The position numbers were made by a program, and so were the translations under genes. From assembly GCA_933207985.1 (NCBI GenBank), contig OW240918.1, forward strand, positions 25,142,119-25,206,118: DNA of 64,000 bases, given 5' to 3'. Below are positions 36,070 to 48,004 of the stretch, piece by piece (the stretch's first letter is position 1; each line of letters starts with the position of its first letter). The notes under the pieces were generated by a model that was not told the origin of the DNA, did no database searches, and worked only from the letters and a program-made list of their open reading frames with translations. Origin of the DNA: Pelobates cultripes (taxonomy: Eukaryota > Chordata > Amphibia > Anura > Pelobatidae).

Positions 36070-36430
36070 ATAGCTAACCAATTGAGGTAAAAACGGAAAG
36101 AGCAATAAACAAATCTATATTTATATATTACATATTTATTAAATGTATATACTATTAAATATATAAATATAGTATATTAGTTTTTTGTACTGTGTCTCAT
36201 TTTTCCCCTCTATTGGTGTCTAGTCACTTGATCTTTGAGTAAAATCAATATTTTGGGACTGTCCCTTAGCTATCAATCATCGCTTTATACCACATCAATC
36301 ATTTCAACCATAACCAGAATTCTGAATCACATTGAAACTAATATTCTCAGCCATTGTGCATTTCGCTTGGTTCATTATTCAGCTAAATTGTTGCTCGGAG
36401 TTTGGGAATTCAACCTGATTGGCCCAAATT
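36070..36430. repeat. Dispersed AT-centred repeat, family A, copy 3
   Basis: Shares with the other two copies the AAATCTATATTTATATATTA core, TTTTTGTACTG, CCCCTCTATTGGTGTC, CACTTGATCTTTGAGTAAAA, CTGTCCCTTAGCTATCAATC and, further right, GCTCGGAGTTTGGGAATTC. Non-coding. Confidence 0.65.
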
Positions 36431-38720
36431 TGGCTGAATGCAGTTAGCAATGAAAATTCTACTTTAAGAATTGCAGGTTAGACCGAAAAATGTCTTCTGC
36501 AGGGTATGTAAAAGATACAGAGGCATTTTAAGGATTGAGGAAATCATACAGGATTGCCAAAACACTTGAAATTTGGAGTCAACACAGTAAAGTAAAGGTT
36601 AGAAGTTAGAGTATGGAAGTCAAAGTAACAAGTTAGATAAATCTAAACAAACTGATTTTTTTGGGGGGAAAATTTGTTTAAAAGTCTTTTGGTAGCAGTT
36701 CATTTTCTATTTATTTATCTATCATCTTAATATATGCTCTTAGTGTTAACAATGATGCTTTCTAGGGTACACAATCAGATAATTTGTAAGTCTAAAAATT
36801 AAGCCATGGAATTTCACAGAACAAACATACTGTATATAGTTTGAAAGTTTTTTTTGTGTATAGTAATAAGTATCTACCTATAGTATAAGTAAACTACCTG
36901 TCCAGAGGTCTTAAATCTTTGTTCCTTACCCAATGAAGTAAGTTTATGTTTGGCTTTTGGAGTTTACATAAATTTTAATGTTATGCTTTTTCCTACTTTT
37001 TGCACTACAACACCTGTCATCATCAGCAGTTGACACCCTGAGATGACCTAAGCCTCAAGTGATGCCTAAATTATTGAAAAGCTAGGAAGAGAGTAAAGGC
37101 CAAAAACCTGTTACATTTAATATATTTCATTTTCAAGTTCTCGACAAAAATGCAATATTGTTGTTGCTATGCTTTTGTTTTGTAATCTTTCTGCGGTTTT
37201 GGAAGATATTTGGTTTTGATAAAGGGAATGAGAATGGGTGAGAATGGAGATCGATCTCTTATCAACATAAACTATATCTAACTGTGTCCCTAGACATCCT
37301 TTACCTTATTTTCCAGCTGACTAATTGAAATATATGGTGTGTTATCATGAGAATGAATTGACAATATTTTAGTTTTATAATATAATAAGCCATCCTTGTT
37401 TTGTAATTCCCTTTTTAATTAGAAGAAAACTGACCAAATGACATTCATATAAAAGTGACTCGATACTTTTAAGTATTTCAGGAAATCGTACGTAATCATT
37501 CTGCAGTTTTGTTCTGCTAACATTCTACTTGCAATTCCAGACAATATAGTGTGTTAGATGTTTCAAATGATTTGCCCTAGAGCACTTTACCATATCAATT
37601 CTGTGCCTTGTACCTGATAAATTGATAAGAAAGTAAATTGATCTATTGGTTACATTCTTGATTAAGCTATATTGTTATAGAAAATGAATCTGGTTTTATC
37701 ATTAAACATTTTTTTTACTGTAAAACATTCTTTTTAAAAAAATTTTATTTAGAAAAATGCTCATTTAAATTGTACAATAAATTGTGCATTTGTGCATATG
37801 TCATAAATTTATTGAAAAAATATATATATTTTATAAATTTTATAAATTGATACACCTTATCATTATGAGTGTAGTAATGTGGAGTAGATGGATCATAGAA
37901 GACTTGTTTAAAGGATTCATGGTTCAGATTCTTCAAATGCTACTTTGCTTTGAACAGAATAAAATCCAAATCCCCCTTTGCTATGTGGTAAGATAATACT
38001 AAAAATATTGAAAAAAATATTCCCTTTCATTTAGTGTTCAGCAAGCTGGAGATAACACAAAAGTTGTCACAGACCACCCACCATACTAGTCGCTAGACTT
38101 GTGCATTTTGTTTGTCCTGAATTTCAATTCATTGTAATTGTGGATGATTGGCAGGTTGTCTAAATCCTGTAACTCCAAACTGCATGAATTTGGTAAAAAT
38201 TACTAATAAATCGAACTTGATAATGGATGAGCCGGTTTGGTTTATTAGTGATTCGGAGTTCTGCCCATGATGGTTAGGGGGAAGCCACTAAATCTAATAA
38301 CTAAATAAGTAAACAAACCCGGGATAAACTAGGCAGAATCCTTGCAATTTTTCAATCAAATTCTCAAATGTAACCAAAAACTCAAATGAGCAAATGTTGA
38401 CCACGTGATCCATTCTAATCGATCAGAATTCAGTTGGAATTCAGAATCAACTTATATATAAATATTATTACATATCAATAGGATTTGTGGAATGATAGGC
38501 CAATATTTGCACCCTTTTGCTTTTCTGAATAATCTGCATTGATGAAATTTGGACCAGGTCTATGGACGATATTCAGTTGACCAAACAATTGTTTATTTAA
38601 TATCCTAGTCTACCAATCGCACACAATTCTGCAGTTATTACAGTTATCACAGAATACCCTATCAGAGTCCCTTGAAATGGCACACTACTTTATTCACAGA
38701 GCCCCCTAGATGTATGATAG
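36431..38720. other. Intronic sequence, nothing firm recognised
   Basis: AT-rich. 38100-38300 has a GAATTTGGTAAAAATTACTAATAA / TTATTAGTGATTCGGAGTTC inverted look but no clear ends (core bases only partly complementary). No gene seen. Confidence 0.45.
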
Positions 38721-38893
38721 TGTACCCCAAACATCCAGTAGTCTCAAAATATAAATAATATAAAATATAAATCAAGAAATTTGAAATAATCTCTGAGCAC
38801 ATAGCATAAACCTATGTGCTCAGAGATTATTTCAGATTTCTTATTTTATATTTTATATTATTTATAGTTTGAGACTACTGGATGTTCAGTACA
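38721..38893. repeat. Near-perfect palindrome, 74-bp arms and 7-bp spacer
   Basis: The left arm 38731-38804 (ACATCCAGTAGTCTC ... GAGCACATAG) and right arm 38812-38885 (CTATGTGCTCAGAG ... GAGACTACTGGATGT) differ at about four positions; the spacer is CATAAAC. Outside, TGTACC and GTACA extend the symmetry. It could be a fold-back transposon or a local inverted duplication; no TA or TTAA duplication is obvious. Confidence 0.9.
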
Positions 38894-40021
38894 TGCCCGG
38901 TTCTAAGAAATTTTATGTCCTTTTCTAATTACCACTGAATGATTTCTTTACACTTTTCTATCCTCCACGTAGGGTGACCACGGTATGGCTTCCTGTACCA
39001 ATCATTGTTTTTTTATGTTTGTTCATCTATGCCTCATTTTTTTCCCCTTCCTTGTCTCTGTCTGCTAATCTATTTCCCTAGTTTTCTCCACTAAAGTTTC
39101 ACATCTATGTAAGTTTTCGTATCTGTAAAGATTTTCACATCTATAGCATCATGCGTTCTTGTCTGTCTCACCCGCAGTGGTTTTTCCTGTCTGATTTCTA
39201 AGCTCTTCCCTTTTTCTCCACCTCTCTATTTGTACCCTCTTTTCGTAAGTGATTCTTTCAATTTAGTTGATTTGCGAGCAGAAAATGTAAGCAACATAAT
39301 CCAGATTTGTATAATGAATTATAAGTACACACACAGCTTTTTGATGTAGTGCGATGTTGTTAATATAATTTTGCATAAAATTATATGTCCTTGATTGGTG
39401 TATTCTTGCAATAATGTTTTCCAACTGCTAGAATTTACAGTTAGCATCTGGGGTTATCTCTTAAAGCAACTACATTTTATATATCATGTAAGTATTATCC
39501 TTAGATAGCGTTTCCTAGAAAAGAGACCTTTTTGGGAGAAAGCCCTAAACTGTTTCTTATAATGAATATGTGTACACATGTGGTTCTTTAGAAAACATAT
39601 TTACTCTAGACAGTTTGAAATTACAGATCAATGCATTATGACTACTCATTTAAATCAGAGAAAATACTGTTGTGCATCGCCTGCATATCTCAAGTTAGAC
39701 TTTGGAAAGTCCTTTTTGGGCATAGAAACATGATAAATCATCTTACCTACTAAACAACTTTAGTAGGTAATAAACAGAGTTGCAATGCCAGAAACTTTTA
39801 CAACATTGAGTGTGGTCTAATAACGCAAATAGAATAATGCCCCACATTCTCCTTGTTTTAATTTTTAATACAGCATACCATCCATCAACAAAAACAATGG
39901 CGAGTAAGAAAAAAAATCTACTAATTTTTAAGAATAATAAAAAAATGTAGATATTAACAAAAAAATATATTAACCAGATTTCAAACAGAAATATGCCAAT
40001 ATCAAAAGAATGTAGTCTAAC
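38894..40021. other. Intronic sequence, nothing recognised
   Basis: Pyrimidine-rich around 39030-39260 on the plus strand. No gene or bounded element. Confidence 0.45.
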
Positions 40022-40215
40022 CATTACTACTGTAGGAAAACAAGAGTGGTAGGCAAGGCAAGAAAGGGGAAGTTGTAGGAGAGAAAGTAAAGGTGGGGGA
40101 ACTGAGGAGATAAAAGTTGGAGGAGGGCAAGAAAAGAGATAGGGATGGAATCAGATGAGGAATGTGAGGGGGCTACGAGCATGAAGTAAAGAAACAAAGG
40201 GAAACCAGTAGAATG
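40022..40215. repeat. Purine-rich tract
   Basis: Nearly all A/G on the plus strand (GGCAAGAAAGGGGAAG, GGAGAGAAAGTAAAGG, GGAGGAGGGCAAGAAAAGAG). Confidence 0.65.
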
Positions 40216-42416
40216 TGAGAGTCTGTTCGCTTAGCCACTAAAGGGTAACTATCATTAAATATATATTTTTAAGTGCAAAAAAAGTGTTCTGGTACAGCCC
40301 TCAGCTGTAAAAACCCCAAACCTCACTACATGCACTGGTCCAAAATACCTACCTAGCTGTAATGTGTGTCAACGTCACAGCTTAGAGCACAGGTAATGTA
40401 AAATACCAGTATATTAAACAGATTATTTTATTAAGTGTCTGTAAGAAGTCAGAATTACCAGAAAGATCATGTAAAAATGAACAGAGATATAGATCACTGT
40501 GTAAAAATGAACAGTCATCCAGTAGATCCAGTACCAAGCATATGGCCCAAAGAGGTGTCTCTTAAATTTGAATTCTTCCCTTATTTTTGAATCATTTGAA
40601 AAAGTCAGCACATTATAGCAGAGCTACAGTTTCTCATTAGCTTATCTGTATGTCTCGTTAATGACAAAGCCTTTCATGCAGTACAATTTGTTATTGAGAA
40701 ATGTAATATATATATATATATATAAAATACATTTCTTTTTTTTGTTGGCATGAGAAGGCACATCTATTTTATCATTCCATTTCCTCAAAGGGACTTGCCT
40801 AGTTTGTTCAATTTAACAGATACAATGACCAGAAAGAGGCATTAGTGGGCATTTGCAGCTAGACAAATTCAATATACCTCAACCTCAATTTATTTAATCA
40901 GATCACCCTAGTGTAAAAATCTGCCTGAGTAAGTACACTGCAACGCTAAGCAGAGCTCTGTGCCATAGCTGCAGAGAGATAAATAAGATTAGAGATGACA
41001 GTTTGTCCACGGAGTCATCCTTTATTTGAGCTGGGCTATCCCAAATTGCATGGATTTAAAAGCCACTACCTGACTAACAAAACCTGAGAAAATTCACACA
41101 GCTAAGGATAATACTTGTTTTTTTTCTCTTTAGAAAACACATTTTACATTAAATAATATGGTCTCTTTGTAAGCTGCATTGCCTTCGATGTTATTGTTCG
41201 CTATAAATGTATTTTTAAAGGAGGCCAACTGATTGAGAGAAAAGACCATTGTCAAACAGTTTTCTGTCGAGTTAGGCAAAGGTCCTCAATAGCCGGGATG
41301 TATATCTGTAAAGATCATCAACAGCAATCCGCTTGTCCCATTTTAAATTGATACTTTTACAAATGCAATAGTTCCGTTGTAGATTGGACCATGCTACCCT
41401 TACTATCCCACCAGGCACTTTTATATCAAATGTCTTAGCTCTCTTTTAAACATGACACCCACCAGTGCCCTAAAACATTGGTAAAAGAAGTGGGTCGTGT
41501 CACAGACAGGACTGATTGCCAAACAGGTTAACTATCTTGGTTCCCTAACAGGTCATACATTCACACCCATTTAACCCCATAATACTACCTACATCCCTAT
41601 AGGCTGTTGATAACGTTCTGCCGCTAGAAAGTTATGCTAATCCAAACCAGATTGTTTCAATACTACAAGGGGGAATACTTTGGCACAATTAACATTTTAA
41701 TTTATTTTGAATACTATTTATATATGACAAAAAGTATTTAGAAGTGTTCATACAAAAAGCCAGCATTAAGAGGTCATACAAATTTAAACAGGCTAAGGGA
41801 AAAACTCAATTTCAAGGACTAGTAGAAGAAAATACCAATTTACAAATTTGTCATATACACTATACTTAAATTTAATTCCCTACATCCCAAAAGGGGGAAA
41901 GGGACTAAAACAGACAAAGTTTTAGTGAACAATAAATAAGTAAATAAACAATGTTGAGAAAAACATTATTGAGATATTAGAAAAATGTTCAAGTGTTTTG
42001 TGCAATTTACTAACAACCACAATACAGTATTATATTGTTTTATTGTTGTAGTCTAAAGTCATCACCAGATGAAAGGACTATTCCAGAACAAGTTCCCATT
42101 AGGTGCTGTTATGATTGTGCCTGCCTATATAGATACACTTAGAAACATACACTCAAAGTATTAATCAATTTAGATGTTTAAATGCACTAGTGACATCTAA
42201 TAGTTAGTCCTGCATTCTGTTGTAGACTCTAGTTAGTTACTATGAGACACTAGTGACATACTAAAATGTAACCATACGGTATCTTGGTTAAGCAATATAA
42301 TATGAAAAAAAAGACAAGTTGGCTTTGTTTACTGCGCATATGAGCCAGGGCCATCATACAGGGGTACAGTTAGTACTTGCCCCATATGGCCAAATAATAT
42401 ACATATATGCTGCACG
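40216..42416. other. Intronic sequence, nothing recognised
   Basis: An (AT)n run lies at about 40708-40724. Otherwise about 2.2 kb with no recognisable gene, RNA or bounded element. Confidence 0.45.
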
Positions 42417-42479
42417 TATATATATATATATATTACATTGATTTTATCAACCCTCCTGGGTGGTATATGTATTACTCGT

Positions 42480-44063
42480 TCTCAGGTCCTCAACCAGAGG
42501 CCTGGGAATTTGAGAATTCTGCGTAGTATCTTAGCTGTTACTAGAACTGCATTCTTCTGGACAGCGATCTCAGATGTCCCACCTTGAATCTGTTGAAGTA
42601 ACTCCCCCAACTTGGGAGTCACAGCCCCAAGTGCTCCTATCACAACTGGGACTGTTACTGCCTTCACTTTCCACATCCTTTCTAGTTCTTCTTGGTATTC
42701 TTGGTATTTCCACCACCATCTCATGTTCCTTCTTCCTGATGTTATAGTCACTGGGTATTGCCACATCCACCACGACTGTTCCTTGTCTACCACCACAATG
42801 TCGGGTTGGTTGGCCAACACTTGCTTGTCTGTCTGGATCTTGATGTCCCAAAGAATCTTAGCCCTGTCATTCTCAACTACCATATGTGGTATCTCCCATC
42901 TGGACAAGGGCAGGTCCAACCCATATTCTGTGCAGATCTTTTAGTACACAATCCCCACAACCTGGTTGTGTCTCTCTGTGTATGCTGTTCCTGCTAACAT
43001 CTTGCATATGGCTACTAGGTGCTGGACTGTCTCAGAGGCCTCTTTGCACAGTCTGCACCTTGGGTCTTGCCTGGTGTGGAAGACTCTAGCTTCTATTGAT
43101 CTGGTACTGAGTGCCAGTTCCTGTGCTGCTAGGATTAGTGCCTCAGTGCTGTCTTTCAGTCCTGCCTTTTCCAACAATTGGTAGGATTTTGTCATGTCAG
43201 CCACATCCACTATCTGCCAGAGGTACACCCCATGGAGTGGTTTGTCTTGCCAATGAAAATCTTCTTTTTCTAGATCCATTATCTGTTGAAGTCTCAGGCA
43301 TTCCCTTAGCAGTTCATCTTTAGGAGCCATCTTTGTGATGTACTTGTGGATGCTCTGTGTTTCATCCAGGACTGTGGCCTTGACACTCATCAGGCCCTGA
43401 CCTCCTTCCTTCCAGGAGGTGTACAGTCTCTGGGTGCTGGATTTCGGGTGGAATCCTCCATAAATAGTGAATACTTTTCTGGTCTTGACATCCATGGTGA
43501 CCAATTCTTCTCTTGGCCAGGTTATTATTCCAACTGGTTTCCTGATGACAGGTAGGGCATATGTGTTGATGGCTTGGATATTGTTCTTGCCATTGAGCTG
43601 GGACTTCAGGACCTGTCTGACTCTTTTGAGGTATTTGGATGCTGCTATCCTCCTTGCATCTTACTCATGGTTGCCATGTGTTTGTGCTACCCCCAGGTAC
43701 TTGTAGCTGTTCTCTACATCTTCTGTTTTGCCCTCTGAAACTTCAACTCCTTCTGTCCTGATCATCTTCCCTCTTTTTGCTATCATCCACCCGCACTTCT
43801 CTAGTCCGAACGACATTCCAATGTCCTTGCTGTATATCACAGTTAGGTGGATCAGTTAGTCAATGTCCCTTTCATTCTTGGCATACAGCTTGATGTCATT
43901 CATGTAGAGTAGGTGGCTGATGGTAGCTCCACTCTTGAACCTGTATCCGTATCCACTCTTCTTGATGATCTGGCTAAGTGGGTTGAGGCCTATGCAGAAC
44001 AGCATTGGGGATAGTGCATCACCTTGGTATATGCCACATTTGATGTTCACTTGAGTTATTGAA
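42480..44063 (-). pseudogene. LINE ORF remnant: reverse transcriptase, CCHC and restriction-like endonuclease
   Basis: In minus-strand order: ITQVNIKCGIYQGDALSPM (RT), GLNPLSQIIKKSGYGYRF, ATISHLLYMNDIKLYAKNE, the RT region with GLEKCGWM and YKYLGV (43500-43855), TIYGGFHPKSSTQRLYTSW, LEKAGLKDSTEALILAAQE, then CRLC...H...C (C-X2-C-X8-H-X4-C) near 43030-43060, and the endonuclease segment ANQPDIVVVDKEQ followed in another frame by VVDVAIPSD and RKKEHE. It would reverse-transcribe and integrate its own RNA if intact. It is dead: YMDD reads YMND, there are stops after RDID and after HGNHE, and there are frameshifts near 42930 and between PDIVVVDK and VDVAIP. Codons are otherwise well preserved, so decay is moderate. 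Confidence 0.88.
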
Positions 44064-44125
44064 CAAATTATTCCGGGACACGTAGAGAGAGAACCTAGAC
44101 CTGCTCAAAAAAAAATAAAAAAAAT

Positions 44126-44140
<15 letters not shown>

Positions 44141-44188
<48 letters not shown>
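44141..44188. repeat. (TA)n microsatellite
   Basis: About 48 bp of pure TA between the LINE remnant and the Tc1 element; frames across it (poly-IY) are artefacts. Confidence 0.95.
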
Positions 44189-44192
<4 letters not shown>

Positions 44193-44196
44193 CATA

Positions 44197-45802
44197 CAGT
44201 ATCTCACAAAAGTGAGTACACCTCACATTTTTTGTAAATATTTTATTATATCTTTTCATGTGACAACACTGAAGAAATGACACACTGCTACAATGTAAAG
44301 TAGTAAGTGTATAACAGTGTAAATGTGCTGTCCCTTCAAAATAACTCAACACACAGCCATTTAATGTCTAAATTGTTGGCAACAAAAGTGAGTACACCCC
44401 TAAGTAGAAACGTCCAAATTGGGCCCAAAGTGTCGATATTTTGTGTGGCCACCATTATTTTCTAGCACTGCCTTAGCCCTCATGGGCATGGAGTTCACCA
44501 GAGCTTCACAGATTGCCACTGGAGTCCTCTTCCATGATGACATCACGAAGCTGGTGGATGTTAGAGACCTTGCGCTCCCCCACCTTCCGTTTGAGGGTGC
44601 CCCACAGATGCCCAATAGGGTTTAGGTCTGGGGACATGCTTGGCCAGTCCATTACATTTACTTTCAGCTTCATTAGCAAGGCAGTGGTCATTATCATGTT
44701 GGAATATTTCCCTGCGGCCCAGTCCCCTGAAGAGAGGGGATCATGCTCTGCTTCAGTATGTCACAGTACATGTTGGAATTCATGGTTCCTACAATGAACT
44801 GTAGCTTCCCAGTGCCAGCAGCACTCACGCAGGCCCAGACCATGACACTCCCACCACCATGCTTGACTGTAGGTAAGACACACTTATCTTTGTACTCCTC
44901 ACCTATTTGCCGCCACACACACTTGACACCATCTGAACCAAATAAGTTTATCTTGGTCTCATCAGACCACAGGACATGGTTCCAGTAATCTATGTCCTTA
45001 GTCTGCTTGTCTTCAGCAAACTGTTTGCAGGCTTTCTTGTGCATCATCTTTAGAAGAGGCTTCCTTTCCTTTTGGGACGACAGCCATGCAGGCCAATTAG
45101 ATGCAGTGTGCGGCGTATGGTCTGAGCACTGACAGGCTGACCCCCCCACCCCTTCAACCTCTGCAGCAATGCTGGCAGCACTCATAAATCTATTTCCCAA
45201 AGACAACCTTTGGATATGACGCTAAGCACGTGGACTCAACTTCTTTGGTCGACCATGGCGAGGCCTGTTCTGAGTGGAACCTGTCCTGTGGAACCGCTGT
45301 ATGGTTTTGCCCGCCGTGCTACAGCTCAATTTCAGGGTCTTGGCAATCTTCTTATAGCCTAGGCCATCTTTAAGTAGAGCAACAATTCTTTTTTTCAGAT
45401 CCTCAGAGAGTTCTTTGCCATGTGGTGCCATGTTGAACTTCCAGTGACCAGTATGAGAGAGTGTGAGAGTGATAACACCAAATTTAACACACTTGCTCCC
45501 TATTTACACCTGAGAACTTGCAACACTAACGAGTCACATGACACCGGGGAGGAAAAATAGCTAATTGGGCCCAATTTGGATATTTCCATTTAGGGATGTA
45601 CTCACTTTTGTTGCCAACGGTTTAGACATTAATGGCTGTGTGTTGAGTTATTTTGAGGCAACAAATTTACACTGTTATACAGGCTGTACGCTTACTATTT
45701 TACATTGTAGCAGAATTTCATTTCTTCAGTGTTGTCACATGAAAAGATATAATAAAATATTTCCAAAAATGTGAGAGGTGTACTCACTTTTGTGAGATAC
45801 TG
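44197..45802 (-). mobile_element. Tc1-like transposon, full length, IR/DR ends
   Basis: A 1,606-bp element starting CAGTATCTCAC and ending GTGAGATACTG, flanked by TA (44195-44196 and 45803-45804). The long terminal repeats have the inverted/direct repeat plan: the motif CAAAAGTGAGTACACC lies at 44207-44222 and 44383-44398 on the left, and its complement at 45595-45610 (one mismatch) and 45777-45792 on the right, so outer and inner copies are about 176-182 bp apart. The transposase is on the minus strand and is defective. Ends look complete; the element could be mobilised only by a transposase supplied from elsewhere. Confidence 0.95.
44400..45431 (-). pseudogene. Tc1-like transposase, inactivated
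   Basis: Starts MAPHGKELSEDLKKRIVALL at 45431. A paired-like helix-turn-helix region and HGRPKK follow, then YWNHVLWSDETKINLFG with the first catalytic Asp, KHGGGSVMVWACVSAAGTG, an HDND-encoding stretch with the second Asp (about 44690-44700), SPDLNPIGHLWG and finally NSMPMRAKAVLENNGGHTKY. Tc1 transposases cut and paste at TA using a DDE triad. Lesions: an in-frame stop at about 45222 where RA is followed by RHIQRLS; a frame excursion at about 45080-45145; a one-base change of frame before HDND and a gap just after it (roughly 20 nt compared with the family as I remember it); the third catalytic Glu replaced by Gly (IGHLW for IEHLW); and a small deletion near 44535. Not functional. Confidence 0.93.
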
Positions 45803-45806
45803 TATA

Positions 45807-46045
45807 TATCTCTTCCACCGCCGGCTACTCTGCCCCTTGGGACACCTGGCTGTAAGAGCAGTTACCACTGCAACATTCCGACACTGCACTCTGTCGGGGC
45901 CTCACGAGAACCCCACTGGGGTGGTGTACCCCTTCCCAGGCCAGAAATTAGAGTAGGGAGTGGGACACATATTAAATAATGATAGAAAAAAAAATAATAA
46001 TAGATTGCACCTCTCCAACATACAACAAAGCCTGCATCTCAGCTC
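45807..46045. other. Intronic sequence, GC-richer block
   Basis: CACCGCCGGCTACTCTGCCC through CCCCTTCCCAGGCCAG (45818-45945) stands out in base composition and precedes a CA-rich array, as at 4620-4900. Possibly part of the same repeat style; unclassified. Confidence 0.35.
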
Positions 46046-46402
46046 ACATTGTATCCACTAGAAAAAACTGCATACCCTATGCAAACACATACTGCATCCA
46101 CTATACACACACACACTACATACACTATATACCCATTCAGTATCCCTTACACACACTGCATCCCTAACACAAACACTCATTCCACTACTGCATCCACTAT
46201 ACACACACATTGCACCTCCTATTTACACATACCATACAAACACACACACACACTGCATCCACTACACACATTTCATCCACTATACACACATTTCCTTCCT
46301 CACACACACAATACATCCCCTGGAATTCCTATACACATGCATTACATTCCCTAAACACACATTACATCCCCTTCAAATACACTCTACATTACTTACTACA
46401 GC
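46046..46402. repeat. CA-rich degenerate minisatellite
   Basis: Loose units of CACTGCATCCACTATACACA and CATTACATCCCCTACACACA type, related to 4919-5955. The open frames over it (His/Thr-rich) are artefacts. Confidence 0.85.
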
Positions 46403-48004
46403 TCTAAGTGTCTGTGAGATGGTGATGGAATGGGTAGGGGTCCCTTTCGGCGGATTCAGGCCTTCCATGTGGGCAAACTTGGGGAAGGAAGGGGATGCCA
46501 CTTCAATTCCATACATATTTCAGTTCTGTTTAATGGCTGAGTGTGTCATAGTGCATGCTTGTGTGTGTGTGTGTTAAATCACCTTCATTACATGACTGCA
46601 GCTTAAATACGTACTATATTTATTGGGCCTATACAATACACAATGATACCGGTTTATGAAATAATGACAGGTAATCTCAGTAGAAATCATCCCCTAAAAT
46701 ACATCCTCAGGTATATTAAGGATTTGTATACTGTTTAATAAATCTAGGTCAGTATATTTTATGTGTTACTGTCCGTGTCTTACATTTTTGTGAATATTAC
46801 CTTAATCAGAATTTGTCACATTTTATTTATCTCAATCCAAAGCGGTTTGCCCTGACAAGCATTCCATAAATGCTATCTTAAAATGAATGCATTTAACCTA
46901 TTTAAATACCCATATCAGCTGCATATTTGACCTACTGTAATACCAAAACTATGTTTGTTAAGAAAACCCTTGTCCAAAAACATAAATAAAACTTCTATGA
47001 CGTTATAAAAAAAAACAAAAATGCATTGATCCAGCAACATATATTTTTGGTACAGAGAAAAATAATTCCATGAAGTATGTGAGAAGAATTATGACATGTA
47101 TTAAAATAATGAGACTTTAAATAAACCCTCAAGATGCCAGTTACAAATTGCACATACATGACCAGAGGACAAATGACTTGGCTATTGCATGGTTACATAA
47201 TGATGAGACCTTTAATGTTGACAAAAGCTAACAATATTTATTGAGCTGAAAAGCACACTATACCTCCTGAAAAATAGTAGGTCATTTTTTTTATATGCTA
47301 GCCGACAAAATGACGCATTTCACTACACTTTAATTGCTTCTAACAAATGAAGCAGCACTTTGAGCTGAAGAAACTGAATATTAATAAGCAGTGACATGTT
47401 TTTCAAACATCCACTAATCAAAAAAACATGTCTTCAGTGTACACTGGCTGACCGTACAGATTTTTCTTTAATAAAATCTAATTAAAAGAAACCCTATTAA
47501 AAATTGATGATGAACAGTAATATTTTAGAAAGAGTTCTGAGCTGAACCACTAATCACCTACATCATCTAAAGAGTGAGTGGGCACCTAGCAGATCTATAA
47601 CTTTCATTTGACAAATCAACATTATCTCAACGTTTACATTGATCATATGATCATTATGTACAACATATTCATATGGTATATAGAGTAAGTCTAGATAAAA
47701 GTGAAGAATATATGTAAGATTTGTTTTTGTTCGTTGACTAACTTGTTGTAGTCCCCACTCATATTTTAGAACCATTTGCCCCATCATTGGGCAACACACA
47801 ACATAGATTTGCTTTTTAAGAAGTTAAAGACCCTTAGTATAAGTTCATTGTAACATCTGACATACATGTTAAACCAACTGAAAAACATTATCCTATAATC
47901 ACTAATGCTTTTTTGTTCAATACTTTATGTTTTAATGGTTGTACTTTAAACATAAATAACCCATAACATTTTAGTATAATAAACTTGTGCTGTAAATTTA
48001 CAAG
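46403..48004. other. Intronic sequence, nothing recognised
   Basis: A short (TG)n at 46558-46573; otherwise AT-rich with no recognisable gene or element. Confidence 0.45.

Larger units (their letters stand above)
42417..44188 (-). mobile_element. R4/Dong/Rex6-type LINE with flanking (TA)n
   Basis: A non-LTR retrotransposon with a C-terminal restriction-like endonuclease, on the minus strand. The body is 42436-44063, 5' truncated within the reverse transcriptase. The 3' untranslated region is only about 45 bp and ends directly in (TA)n (42417-42433); a longer (TA)n (44141-44188) lies beyond the truncated 5' end, after an A-rich run (44107-44140). The best explanation is insertion into a TA microsatellite, since some relatives are known to target simple repeats. 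A second fragment of the family is at 15058-15225. Confidence 0.8.

Noticed and set aside
42612..43706. Plus-strand frames of 67-110 codons opposite the LINE
   Set aside because: They are antisense shadows of the reverse transcriptase/endonuclease remnant, which reads as recognisable protein on the minus strand.
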